Source: Burkholderiales bacterium UBA4657 (GTDB lineage Bacteria > Pseudomonadota > Gammaproteobacteria > Burkholderiales > Burkholderiaceae_E). Taken from it: a DNA stretch of 19,908 nt. Both the position numbers and the translations under genes were made by a program. Shown piece by piece: positions 1-7,117 of the stretch; position 1 is the stretch's first letter; each line of letters opens with the position of its first letter. The stretch is from the NCBI GenBank assembly GCA_002405475.1, contig DHLX01000005.1, positions 1-19,908 on the forward strand, in the 5' to 3' direction. Below the pieces are notes generated by a model. The model made no database searches and had not been told where the DNA came from. It worked only from the letters and a program-made list of their open reading frames with translations.

Positions 1-606
1 TTCTTCGACGATGACGCCCTCGACGACTTCCGAACGTGCTCCAATAAAACAGTTGTCTTCGATGATGGTGGGGTTGGCTTGCAACGGCTCTAGTACACCA
101 CCAATACCGACACCGCCACTCAAATGCACGTTTTTCCCGATTTGGGCGCAGGAACCTACGGTGGCCCAGGTGTCGACCATGGTGCCTTCGTCGACATAGG
201 CACCGATATTGACGTAGGAGGGCATGAGCACCACATTTTTGCCAATAAAGCTGCCGTGACGAGCGACGGCGGGTGGAACCACACGAACACCGGAACGCTC
301 GAAGTCGGTGCGGGTGTATTTGGCAAATTTGGTGGCTACCTTGTCATAAAACTGGAACGGCGCGTTGCCACCGACTGACATCGGCTGGTTGTCGGACAAC
401 CGAAAAGACAACAATACGGCTTTCTTGACCCACTGGTTTACCTGCCAGCCAGTAGCGGTCTTTTCAGCAACACGCAGGCGGCCGGCGTCAAGTTCAGCCA
501 GGACATGATCGACAGCCTCGCCAATTTTGGCGGGGGCCACTTTGGGGGACAATTCGGCGCGGTTTTCCCACGCTTGTTCTATGAGTTGCTGAAGTTCTTG
601 CGACAT
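1..606 (-). CDS. dapD: Tetrahydrodipicolinate N-succinyltransferase, C-terminus cut by window edge
   Basis: This enzyme transfers succinate from succinyl-CoA to tetrahydrodipicolinate in the succinylase branch of meso-diaminopimelate/lysine synthesis, in the cytoplasm. I translated the minus strand from the ATG at 606-604. The frame stays open for 202 codons to base 1. It begins MSQELQQLIEQAWENRAEL. The central part carries the strongly conserved DapD block with MPSYVNIGAYVDEGTMVDTW (around residues 125-145), followed by GSCAQIGKNVHLSGGVGIGG, which belongs to the left-handed beta-helix of hexapeptide repeats. The family is about 274 residues long, so roughly 70 C-terminal residues lie outside the window. 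No strong Shine-Dalgarno sequence precedes the start. The gene is separated by 94 bases from the ankyrin gene upstream and may have its own promoter. In related bacteria dapE often follows; that would be off the left edge and is not visible. The identification is essentially certain. Confidence 0.97.
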   Translation of the reverse strand, partial: MSQELQQLIEQAWENRAELSPKVAPAKIGEAVDHVLAELDAGRLRVAEKTATGWQVNQWVKKAVLLSFRLSDNQPMSVGGNAPFQFYDKVATKFAKYTRTDFERSGVRVVPPAVARHGSFIGKNVVLMPSYVNIGAYVDEGTMVDTWATVGSCAQIGKNVHLSGGVGIGGVLEPLQANPTIIEDNCFIGARSEVVEGVIVEE

Positions 607-635
607 GGTTAAGTGTAATCAGTGTGGAATAGGTA

Positions 636-675
636 AAGCGCGATTATAGGAGGCAATTGCTTGAGATGAGTAATT
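636..675 (-). promoter_or_regulatory. Possible dapD promoter (consensus -10 box)
   Basis: Read on the minus strand, the gap upstream of dapD holds a perfect TATAAT at 648-643. This would place transcription start near 636, about 30 bases before the dapD ATG. A recognisable -35 box is not present at 16-18 bases spacing, so the call rests on the -10 hexamer and its position. It fits dapD being transcribed separately from the ankyrin/tatD unit upstream. Confidence 0.4.
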
Positions 676-700
676 TGACATAATATACATCGTACAACAT

Positions 701-1375
701 TTAGCGCAGCCAAGCCGGCTTCTGGTTGCGCTGACGCCGCCGCTTGAAAGCTTCAACCAGTTCCTGGTGACCGTTTCTGAGCGCAAAGTCTTCGGCTGTC
801 ATACCCGCATCGTTCTTCAGGCTGTCAATCGCCCCGTAGTCCAGCAGTAGCCTGGCTGCCTCAAAGTGACCACTGCGCGCTGCCAGCATCAGAGGCGTCA
901 TGAGGTTAGGCGCTTCGGCATCGACAAAGGCGTGATGCTCCAGCAGCAGTCGCATGATTTCAACATGACCATGGGTAGCGGCATAGTGCAAAGCCGTCCA
1001 GCCGGTATTGTTCACTTCAACATTGCGTGCCAGCAGGATTTCAACCACTTTCTGATTGGCGCTGAAAGCGGCCAGCATCAGTGGGCTTTCACGTGCCCGG
1101 TTGCGTTGATTGAGGTTGATGCCCGGGTGCCGGATCAAATGTTCGAAGACTTTCATTGAGCCCGAGCGAACCGCCAGTATCAAGGCCGAATCACCTTGCG
1201 CGTTCGGCGTATTGGGGTCGAATTTACGTGCTAAAAATTCTTGTACAAACTTTACATCATCATTAGAAACAGAAACGAAAAACCTTTCTAAATCAGAATC
1301 TTGCGAATATAACTTAAATGGAAACATTAAGTATAAAGAGAGGCAAGCCGTAAACTGGCGTCTATTTGTGCGCAT
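701..1375 (-). CDS. Exported ankyrin-repeat protein
   Basis: This 224-residue protein is built of ankyrin repeats, which are protein-interaction scaffolds. About five repeats are visible at roughly residues 61-93, 96-124, 125-157, 158-190 and 191-215. The clearest cores are TALHYAATHGHVEIMRLLL and TPLMLAARSGHFEAARLLL. The N-terminus, MRTNRRQFTACLSLYLMFPF, has two adjacent arginines plus a hydrophobic stretch. This resembles a twin-arginine export signal, with possible cleavage soon after residue 24, so a periplasmic location is likely. The start overlaps the end of tatD by 14 bases, placing the gene last in the mltG-tatD unit. The first 150 bases are far more AT-rich than the rest. No partner or function can be read from the sequence. 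TatD, despite its name, is not evidence for Tat export here. Confidence 0.88.
   Translation of the reverse strand: MRTNRRQFTACLSLYLMFPFKLYSQDSDLERFFVSVSNDDVKFVQEFLARKFDPNTPNAQGDSALILAVRSGSMKVFEHLIRHPGINLNQRNRARESPLMLAAFSANQKVVEILLARNVEVNNTGWTALHYAATHGHVEIMRLLLEHHAFVDAEAPNLMTPLMLAARSGHFEAARLLLDYGAIDSLKNDAGMTAEDFALRNGHQELVEAFKRRRQRNQKPAWLR
703..732. terminator. Inverted repeat at the 3' end of the ankyrin gene; possible weak hairpin
   Basis: Arms AGCGCAGCC (703-711) and GGTTGCGCT (724-732) are inverted repeats of 9 bases around a spacer containing the palindrome AAGCCGGCTT. In plus-strand RNA all nine positions pair, with one G-U. In minus-strand RNA one A-C mismatch remains. The repeat lies inside the last ten codons of the ankyrin gene and reaches its stop. 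No T-run follows on the minus strand, so an intrinsic terminator is not established. It may simply reflect the Arg/Pro/Ala-rich coding tail. Confidence 0.25.
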
Positions 1376-2156
1376 GCTGAAACAGTGTAAAAAAGTTATT
1401 GCTACTGGCCTCGGCTATGGTTTCGACAGGCAGATTTTTAAGTCGTGCTATTTCAGCAGCCACATGCGGCACAAACCCCGGTTCATTGGTTTTACCGCGA
1501 TGAGGTACCGGCGCCAGATAGGGCGAATCTGTCTCGATCAGCAGTCGATCGAGCGGGACTTTTTGCGCCACTTCTTTCAGTGCCACAGCATTTTTAAAAG
1601 TGACAATGCCTGAAAACGAGATATAAAACCCCAGGTTCAGTGCATGTTGCGCCACCTGCCAGCTTTCAGTAAAGCAGTGCATAACGCCGCCGGGTGCGCC
1701 CAGGCGCGTATCAGCGCCCTCCTCGCGCATCAGGCGCAAGGTGTCTTCAGCCGCTTCACGGGTATGAATAATCAAGGGTTTGCCGCACGCGCGCGCGGCT
1801 CGCAGGTGAACCCGAAAACGTTGCCGCTGCCACTCATTAGCTTCTGGGCTGGTATTTTTATGCCAGTAATAATCAAGACCCGTTTCACCAATACCCACCA
1901 CCTTGGGGTGTTGTGCCAGCTCCAGCAAACGCTCGACATCAGGCTCCTCGACGTTTTGCTGGTCCGGGTGTACCCCGACAGTGGCATAAAGCTGCGCGTG
2001 CTGTTCGGCCAGTGCCAGAACACGCGGAAAATGTTCGAGTTGTACGCTGATGCACAAGGCGTGTGACACCGATTGCGCCTGCATATATGCCAGCACATCG
2101 GGCAGTCGTGATGACAACTCGGGAAAGTCCAGGTGGCAATGGGAATCTACATACAT
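1362..2156 (-). CDS. tatD: TatD-family metal-dependent hydrolase/deoxyribonuclease
   Basis: This is a 264-residue cytoplasmic TIM-barrel metallohydrolase of the TatD/YcfH family. Members act as 3'-5' exonucleases on DNA or RNA and have been linked to DNA repair and quality control; the exact substrate here is unknown. The metal ligands expected for the family are all present: the N-terminal DSHCHLD with H6 and H8, E91 in GIGETGLDYYW, H131 in PLIIHTRE, H160 in GGVMHCF, and D210 in LLIETDSPYLAP. The length is normal. The gene follows the acetyltransferase with an 8-base gap, and its last 14 bases overlap the ankyrin gene. Placement close behind holB and pilZ is a known arrangement in proteobacteria. 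The YcfH subgroup is the closest fit; I use tatD as the family symbol. Confidence 0.92.
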   Translation of the reverse strand: MYVDSHCHLDFPELSSRLPDVLAYMQAQSVSHALCISVQLEHFPRVLALAEQHAQLYATVGVHPDQQNVEEPDVERLLELAQHPKVVGIGETGLDYYWHKNTSPEANEWQRQRFRVHLRAARACGKPLIIHTREAAEDTLRLMREEGADTRLGAPGGVMHCFTESWQVAQHALNLGFYISFSGIVTFKNAVALKEVAQKVPLDRLLIETDSPYLAPVPHRGKTNEPGFVPHVAAEIARLKNLPVETIAEASSNNFFTLFQHAHK

Positions 2157-2164
2157 GGCACGGT

Positions 2165-2701
2165 TCAGCTTACACGCTTGCCAAGAATGACCAAATCCCG
2201 TTCGATCTGATCGAGTTCGGCCACGCCTGGCATTTTGGCCCAGCGCTCGAAACCAAATTTTTCAAACAGGCGTAGGCTGGGTTCATTATGACCAAAGATA
2301 TAAGCCACCAGATTTTTGATGTCCAGCCCTGGCGCGGCGGCCAGTGCTGCGTGCATGAAAAAACTACCCAAACCCTTACGCCTGATACTGCCATGACAAT
2401 AGATACTCAGTTCGGCCGTATGGCGATAGGCTGGCCGACCGTAAAAATCGGAAAAACTCATCCAACCCAGCACTGAACGTGATTCAGGTACTTCCACATT
2501 CACACCATCACTGGAATGACTGAAAGGCTCAGCCACCCACAAGGGGCGATTGAGCCTTTGATGGGTTTTGAACCACATGAAGCGTGATTCAAGTGGCACT
2601 GGCTCGGTATCGGCCGTGACCATGCGTGAGGCTACCGTACTGTTGTAAATATCAACAATCGCAGGCAGGTCGGCCGGGTCAGCCAGTCGTAATCGGTACA
2701 T
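2165..2701 (-). CDS. GNAT acetyltransferase, phosphinothricin-acetyltransferase-like
   Basis: This 178-residue cytoplasmic N-acetyltransferase resembles the Pat/Bar subgroup. That assignment rests on the opening RLADPADLPAIVDIYNS, the segment VLGWMSFSDFYGRPAYRHTA, and the acetyl-CoA P-loop RRKGLG at residues 107-112. These are followed by helix residues and the C-terminal segment PSLRLFEKFGFERWAKMPGV. Family members acetylate the amino group of phosphinothricin, methionine sulfone or similar small amines; the real substrate here is unknown. The gene sits between pilZ (9-base gap) and tatD (8-base gap). In many relatives pilZ and tatD are direct neighbours, so this gene looks like an insertion into a conserved cluster. 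Base composition is similar to its neighbours, so there is no clear sign of recent transfer. Confidence 0.87.
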   Translation of the reverse strand: MYRLRLADPADLPAIVDIYNSTVASRMVTADTEPVPLESRFMWFKTHQRLNRPLWVAEPFSHSSDGVNVEVPESRSVLGWMSFSDFYGRPAYRHTAELSIYCHGSIRRKGLGSFFMHAALAAAPGLDIKNLVAYIFGHNEPSLRLFEKFGFERWAKMPGVAELDQIERDLVILGKRVS

Positions 2702-2710
2702 CGTGCCGTA

Positions 2711-3097
2711 TCACAAAGTATGGGTATTATGTTTCGACTTAAGCGCCCCCCCTAACAGGCTCTCAATTTTGTTGCGCGCCAGCTGACCACCCTCGTTGGC
2801 GGGAAAGGCCACGCCCACGCCCTGGACTTTGCTGCCATGAGCATCAGCCGGGGTAATCCACACGACCTTGCCCGAAATGGGTAATTTCGCCGGATCGTCC
2901 ATTAGGGTGAGTAACAGATAAATTTCGTCACCCAGACTGTAAGAGCGGTTGGTGGGCACAAAAATGCCACCAGTCTTGATCCAGGGCATGTAGGCGGCAT
3001 ATAGAGCGGCCTTTTCCTTGATGGCCAAGGATAGAACCGATGAGCGTGCACTGGTCGCCTGATTTGCAGCAGCGCCGACTTTTGCGTCATTAGGCAT
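2711..3097 (-). CDS. pilZ: PilZ-domain protein, type IV pilus PilZ type
   Basis: This is a 128-residue single-domain PilZ protein. The hallmark segments are GGIFVPTNRSYSLGDEIYLL (residues about 42-61), the strand GKVVWITPAD, and VQGVGVAF. The RxxxR motif needed for cyclic-di-GMP binding is not apparent in the N-terminal part. This matches the founding PilZ group, which supports type IV pilus assembly through the PilB ATPase and FimX-like proteins rather than sensing the nucleotide. I choose the ATG at 3097, not an upstream in-frame start at 3199 inside holB. At 3097 an AAAGGA ribosome site sits at good spacing and the gene begins one base after the holB stop; the upstream extension would be an out-of-frame reading of holB. 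Whether this strain makes type IV pili cannot be judged from the window. Confidence 0.9.
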   Translation of the reverse strand: MPNDAKVGAAANQATSARSSVLSLAIKEKAALYAAYMPWIKTGGIFVPTNRSYSLGDEIYLLLTLMDDPAKLPISGKVVWITPADAHGSKVQGVGVAFPANEGGQLARNKIESLLGGALKSKHNTHTL

Positions 3098-3098
3098 A

Positions 3099-4223
3099 CT
3101 AACGTCCTTTATGTGCAAGATTAAGTGCAGGATAACGCAACAGGCAATCCTCCAGAAACAGAGCCATGTTGACTGGATGATGCGCTTCGCGCACGGCACG
3201 ATTGAGCCAGTGCCAGTAATTCAGCCAGGCAGTTGAATGTACCGTGACTGTAGCACGCTCTATAGCGGTCTGGCGTTGGGGGTGATAACGGATGGGAACA
3301 CCAGACTGACAATACAGCACATCTAGCGTCCAGCGTTGCAGCCAGCCTAGTATCAGTGGCAAGTCCAGTGAATGTGCCGCACCGCTTTGGCGCTCTTTTT
3401 CATTTAGCTTGATGGCATTTTCCAGTTGCTTGGCCAATGCCGGAGCATCCAGACGTGCGGGCTCGGATAATGCGGTCAGCAAAAGGTCTAGCGTGTCCCA
3501 ATAAGCGGTGGGTTCCAGTTCCAGCAGCCTTAATGGCGAACCGCCCAGTGCCGCCAGCTTGTGTTCTGCCCGGTCGAGATTATGCTGGCTTAACCATTCG
3601 AGCGCAGCATGACGATCAGGTGCTTTAATGGGCCAGGTGCGGCAGCGTGACCGTATCGTGGGCAATAGTCGATGTGGCGCATCGGTTATCAGAAAAAAAT
3701 GAAACTGTTCGCCAGGTTCTTCCAGCACTTTCAGCAAGGCATTGGCGGCACTGTTGTTCATGGACTCTGCCGGATAGATCATGGCAATACGAACCCCGTT
3801 GCGTACCGCAGTCATGGCGCAAAAATCACCCAGAGCACGAATTTGAGCAATACTGATCTCCTTGCTCAATTTTTTATCGCCCCCGCCCGCTTCTGCCGCA
3901 CCAGACACACCGGCTGTATCGCCCTCTCCGGGCTCTTCTGCGTGACCTTCCTGCGCCGCAATGAGTGCAGGACGTATCAGACGCAGGTCGGGATGACTGC
4001 CCGCCTTGAACCAATGGCAACTGGCACAAAGGCCGCAGGCTGAGCCGTCAGGCGAGCGGTTTTCGCACAGCAGGCTTTCGGCCATCGCCGCTGCCAGTGC
4101 TTTTTTACCAATGCCTGGGGCGCCAGTTAACAATAGCGCATGGGGTAGGGTTCGGCTCTCTAAATGCGCGCAATACTGCGCCCAATAGCCTTGATTCCAT
4201 GAATATATTTCCTTGTTAATCAT
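3099..4223 (-). CDS. holB: DNA polymerase III delta-prime subunit
   Basis: This is the clamp-loader delta-prime subunit, which helps load the beta sliding clamp on DNA. The protein has 374 residues. A P-loop-like GAPGIGKK lies at residues 34-41. Four cysteines at 53, 63, 66 and 69 form the usual zinc module. AANALLKVLEEPGE (about 159-172) and the SRC motif (192-194) are typical of AAA+ clamp-loader subunits. A Gly/Glu/Ala-rich low-complexity stretch (about residues 92-118) lies after the zinc module and makes the protein longer than the E. coli homologue (334). The start overlaps the tmk stop by 4 bases (ATGA), and pilZ begins one base after the holB stop. The tmk-holB-pilZ order is a standard proteobacterial operon and supports the call. 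Confidence 0.95.
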   Translation of the reverse strand: MINKEIYSWNQGYWAQYCAHLESRTLPHALLLTGAPGIGKKALAAAMAESLLCENRSPDGSACGLCASCHWFKAGSHPDLRLIRPALIAAQEGHAEEPGEGDTAGVSGAAEAGGGDKKLSKEISIAQIRALGDFCAMTAVRNGVRIAMIYPAESMNNSAANALLKVLEEPGEQFHFFLITDAPHRLLPTIRSRCRTWPIKAPDRHAALEWLSQHNLDRAEHKLAALGGSPLRLLELEPTAYWDTLDLLLTALSEPARLDAPALAKQLENAIKLNEKERQSGAAHSLDLPLILGWLQRWTLDVLYCQSGVPIRYHPQRQTAIERATVTVHSTAWLNYWHWLNRAVREAHHPVNMALFLEDCLLRYPALNLAHKGR

Positions 4224-4825
4224 ATATTTATAATTTTTTCTTCAAGTAATTTCTTGATACTGTCCATACTCAAAGAGGCGTCTATCAAACAAAACCTGGC
4301 TGGAAATTGCTCAGCTCGAGCCAAATAGGCGGCGCGAGTACGCGCGTGAAAAGCTTCTGACTCAGCCTCAAACTTATCGGCTTGTCGAGCCTGACTGCGA
4401 CGTGCCGCCGCGATATGTGGCGGCAGATCAAATAAAAATGTCAGGTTGGGTTGGCGGCTGGGGTGGGTAAACTGCTCCAGCAAGGACAGTTGTGCAGCAG
4501 AAACTCCACGCCCTCCCCCCTGGTAGGCGTAAGAAGCATCGGTAAAACGGTCGCACAGCACCCAGTCACCGCGTGCCAGTGCCGGCTCTATCACCGTCGC
4601 CAGGTGTTCTTTTCTGGCGGCAAACATGAGCAAGGCCTCGGTTTCGGGGTGCATTGGGGTATTCAGCAATAAAGAACGCAATTGCTCACCCAGTATCGTC
4701 CCCCCCGGTTCCCGGGTTTGTACCAGCGCATGACGACCCGCCAGTTTTTTCTCCAGGCACTGGGCAATAAACGGAATCTGCGAGCTTTTCCCGGCACCAT
4801 CAATGCCTTCTAAAGTAATCAACAT
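4220..4825 (-). CDS. tmk: Thymidylate kinase
   Basis: This 201-residue cytoplasmic enzyme phosphorylates dTMP to dTDP with ATP for dTTP supply. The N-terminus MLITLEGIDGAGKSSQ contains the P-loop, with K13. REPGGT (38-43) and the DRF motif (92-94) followed by SYAYQGGGRG are the family's substrate-binding signatures. A LID segment with RRSQARQADKFE follows, resembling the E. coli-type enzyme with basic residues in the LID. Length is normal. The start codon directly abuts the mltG stop (TAG then ATG), and the stop overlaps the holB start by 4 bases, so translation is probably coupled along mltG-tmk-holB. The 3' end is locally AT-rich, but the frame is intact. Confidence 0.97.
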   Translation of the reverse strand: MLITLEGIDGAGKSSQIPFIAQCLEKKLAGRHALVQTREPGGTILGEQLRSLLLNTPMHPETEALLMFAARKEHLATVIEPALARGDWVLCDRFTDASYAYQGGGRGVSAAQLSLLEQFTHPSRQPNLTFLFDLPPHIAAARRSQARQADKFEAESEAFHARTRAAYLARAEQFPARFCLIDASLSMDSIKKLLEEKIINI

Positions 4826-5821
4826 CTATTTTCCCAACTGATATTTGGCGACGGCACGATTATGCTCGCCTAGCGTCACAGAAAACTGGCTACTGCCATC
4901 ACCCCGAGCGACAAAATACAGAGCCGGGGTTGGATCCGGGTTAAGTGCAGCCTGAAGTGCAGCGCGACCGGGTAAGGCTATGGGCGTGGGCGGCAGACCG
5001 GCACGTGTGTAGGTATTGTAGGGGGTATCTGCCTCAAGATCTCGACGGCGCAAATTACCGTCAAACTTCTCACCCAGACCATAAATGACGGTTGGATCCG
5101 TTTGCAGCCGCATGCCGATATTGAGCCGGTTGATGAAAACGCCAGCAATCTTACGGCGATCAGCTTCCATGCCAGTCTCTTTTTCCACAATGCTGGCCAA
5201 AATCAAAGCCTCGTAAGGGCTGCGCAGCGGCAGGCCTGGCATACGCTGTTCCCAGGCACGGTTCAGCTCTTTTTGCATGGCCTCGTAGGCCATTTGATAC
5301 ACGCGCCGATCGCTGGTGCCGGGGGCAAACAAATAAGTATCAGGAAAAAAAGCCCCTTCCGGGTGCGCCATTGGCAAGGCCAGCGCCTGCCACCATTCTG
5401 GCAGCGGCAAGCCCTTGAGTTCAGAGCGAATGCCCGGATGCTTTTCTATGGCAGCCCGCATCTGGAGAAAAGTCCAGCCCTCGACAATGACCACGCTTTC
5501 GAGACGCGATTCGCCCTTCACCATCTTATCGAGTATGCGCCACGGCGAATCCTGCATGTGTACTTCATAGACACCGGCGCGTAGTCTGGTACTGCTGCCA
5601 GTCAGCAGTGACAAGATTTCAAAGCCAAGGGCTGATAATCCGGTAGTACGTTGTAATTCTGCCGCAATGCTGCGTAGCCCGTAGCCGGGCTTGATTTCAA
5701 GCTGCACGACCTCCTGCCCAGTACCCCGGTGCGGGGTCAATGCCCACCACGCAGCAGTGCCCAGCGCCAATACAGCCAGCAGAAGCGAAAAAAACAGTAA
5801 ACGGGACAGGAGTTTTTTCAT
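4826..5821 (-). CDS. mltG: Endolytic murein transglycosylase
   Basis: MltG is an inner-membrane lytic transglycosylase that cleaves nascent glycan strands and sets their length. From the ATG at 5821 the protein has 331 residues. It has a short basic N-terminus (MKKLLSR), one transmembrane helix (about 8-28), a LysM-like region (about 38-110) and then the YceG catalytic domain. Family signatures are EGAFFPDTYLF (155-165) and ILASIVEKET (207-216), whose E213 matches the catalytic glutamate, then INRLNIGMRLQTDPTVIYGL. An upstream in-frame ATG at 5854 would add eleven residues. I prefer 5821 because MKK directly before the membrane helix is typical, although neither start has a strong ribosome site. 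This is the first gene of the mltG-tmk-holB unit. It is divergent from ygfZ, whose usual neighbour it is in proteobacteria. Confidence 0.94.
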   Translation of the reverse strand: MKKLLSRLLFFSLLLAVLALGTAAWWALTPHRGTGQEVVQLEIKPGYGLRSIAAELQRTTGLSALGFEILSLLTGSSTRLRAGVYEVHMQDSPWRILDKMVKGESRLESVVIVEGWTFLQMRAAIEKHPGIRSELKGLPLPEWWQALALPMAHPEGAFFPDTYLFAPGTSDRRVYQMAYEAMQKELNRAWEQRMPGLPLRSPYEALILASIVEKETGMEADRRKIAGVFINRLNIGMRLQTDPTVIYGLGEKFDGNLRRRDLEADTPYNTYTRAGLPPTPIALPGRAALQAALNPDPTPALYFVARGDGSSQFSVTLGEHNRAVAKYQLGK

Positions 5822-5852
5822 ATCTTGGACGAAAAGCCCTATGATAAACGGC
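5822..5852. promoter_or_regulatory. Very short divergent gap between mltG and ygfZ
   Basis: Only about 31 bases separate the chosen start codons of two divergently transcribed genes. I see no convincing sigma-70 promoter for either direction inside the gap. A TATGAT-like -10 for the plus strand (5840-5845) and its complement TATCAT for the minus strand overlap here, without good -35 boxes. At least part of each promoter must therefore lie inside the other gene's 5' coding region, or one gene has a leaderless or nearly leaderless message. Confidence 0.3.
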
Positions 5853-6800
5853 ATGAAGATTACACGTGATTGTTACACTCCCCTGCCCGATCTGGGCTTG
5901 ATTCAGGTGACCGGCCCGGATGCCGCGAGTTTTTTACAGACCCAGCTCACCAACGAGGTCTTGAAACAGCCTGAAAGCCAGGCTGCCTGGAACGGGTACT
6001 GCCAGCCCAAAGGACGCCTGCTGGCCAGCTTTCTGGTCTGGAAAAATGGCGAAACCGTTTATTTGAGCCTGGCGCGTGAGCTGGCCGCCGCGACCGCCAA
6101 ACGGCTTGGCCTGTATGTCTTGCGTGCCAAGGCCAAGGTCACAGACGTCAGCGCCGGCTGGCGTGCCTTCGGCTGTCTGGAACCACTAAAAAGTGCCAGC
6201 TTCGACCAGCCCCCCATGCGTTGTGAAAGCCTGACTTTAGCGGCTTCAGAACCGGGCTTCAGCCTGAGCTTGCCGGTCGCCTTGGGGGCGGAAAGACGCC
6301 TGATCTGGACTCCCGAAACGTATGCGGCGCAATTAGAACAGGAACTGGCCTCTCGATCAGAAGCTTGCGCCCCGAATGTATGGGCGCTTAGCCAGATACA
6401 TGCCAGCATTGCCCATATCGAACCAGCCACGGTAGAAAAATTTGTGCCGCAAATGGTGAATTACGAGCTGATTGGCGGGGTCAGTTTCAAAAAAGGCTGT
6501 TACCCGGGTCAGGAAGTCGTGGCACGTAGTCAATACCTGGGCAAACTGAAGCGCCGAATGTTCCTAGGGCGTATCGCAAATACCTCAACCCTGATCAGAG
6601 CCGGGGTCGATGTAACCAGCCCGGGCGCAACTGAACCCGTAGGCATGGTGGTCAATGCCGCCGATAATGGCCTGGGTGGCATGGACTTATTGTTTGAAAC
6701 CACTTTGTCTGCGGCGCATGCCACTCTGCTGGTTGACGGTCAGCACATTTCGCTATTGCCTCTACCCTATGAGTTGCCGTCAGAAACGGCCACCGTCTGA
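5853..6800 (+). CDS. ygfZ: YgfZ/CAF17 folate-binding iron-sulfur cluster protein
   Basis: YgfZ is a tetrahydrofolate-binding protein of the GcvT fold that supports maturation or repair of certain [4Fe-4S] enzymes such as the radical SAM protein MiaB. From the ATG at 5853 the protein has 315 residues. The diagnostic motif KGCYPGQE sits at 214-221 with the conserved C216, preceded by FVPQMVNYELIGGVSFK and followed by VVARSQYLGKLKRR. The N-terminal part (LIQVTGPDAASFLQTQLTN) is also typical. A longer reading from 5691 would run antisense through mltG and is not credible. The in-frame ATG at 5841 is a possible alternative start and has GGA about 11 bases upstream. The stop overlaps the next gene's start (TGATG), so the next gene is probably coupled. 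Confidence 0.95.
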   Translation: MKITRDCYTPLPDLGLIQVTGPDAASFLQTQLTNEVLKQPESQAAWNGYCQPKGRLLASFLVWKNGETVYLSLARELAAATAKRLGLYVLRAKAKVTDVSAGWRAFGCLEPLKSASFDQPPMRCESLTLAASEPGFSLSLPVALGAERRLIWTPETYAAQLEQELASRSEACAPNVWALSQIHASIAHIEPATVEKFVPQMVNYELIGGVSFKKGCYPGQEVVARSQYLGKLKRRMFLGRIANTSTLIRAGVDVTSPGATEPVGMVVNAADNGLGGMDLLFETTLSAAHATLLVDGQHISLLPLPYELPSETATV

Positions 6801-7093
6801 TGTCGAATCTATATGTCTATTACCAGTTACGGCAAGACCAGATAGCGCTGGCGCGCAGCGCAGTAACACGTCTGTTCACTGCGGCTCGGCCGTTGTGTCG
6901 CACGATGCGACTTATGCAGCGGCAATGGTCTGCCGATAAGATTGATAATCTGCTTACCTGGATGGAAATATATGAAGACATCACCGATGTTGAAGATTTG
7001 CAGCAGTGCCTGCAGCAGACTTTACCTGCAAGCGGCCTGTTGTCGCTCATTCACGGCCAGCGCCAGAGCGAGTATTTTTTCCCGCTCGAGTGA
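6800..7093 (+). CDS. DUF4936 family small protein
   Basis: This 97-residue soluble protein resembles the DUF4936 family of betaproteobacteria, known for an opening YVYY strand and a central TWMEIYE segment. Both are present: SNLYVYYQL at residues 2-10 and LLTWMEIYEDI at about 51-61. There is no signal peptide or membrane helix. The predicted pattern (beta strand, long helix rich in Arg, beta strand, helix) suggests a small alpha/beta fold, possibly a ferredoxin-like dimer, which is my inference. The start shares one base with the ygfZ stop, so translation is probably coupled, and the NRDE gene follows after 24 bases. No biochemical function is known to me. Its linkage to ygfZ hints at a role near Fe-S or folate-dependent maintenance, but this is only context. 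Confidence 0.75.
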   Translation: MSNLYVYYQLRQDQIALARSAVTRLFTAARPLCRTMRLMQRQWSADKIDNLLTWMEIYEDITDVEDLQQCLQQTLPASGLLSLIHGQRQSEYFFPLE

Positions 7094-7117
7094 CAGACTG
7101 CCCGATCCGGAGCCATC

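Noticed and set aside
675..680. Perfect TTGACA on the plus strand
   Set aside because: No -10 box at suitable spacing and no plus-strand gene downstream; probably chance in an AT-rich gap.
3098..3199. N-terminal extension of pilZ with a hydrophobic stretch resembling a signal
   Set aside because: It overlaps the holB 3' coding region; the ATG at 3097 has a clear AAAGGA ribosome site and gives the usual PilZ length.
5691..5852. N-terminal extension of ygfZ
   Set aside because: The extension runs antisense through mltG and reads as low-complexity Ser/Arg sequence; the YgfZ homology begins just after 5853.
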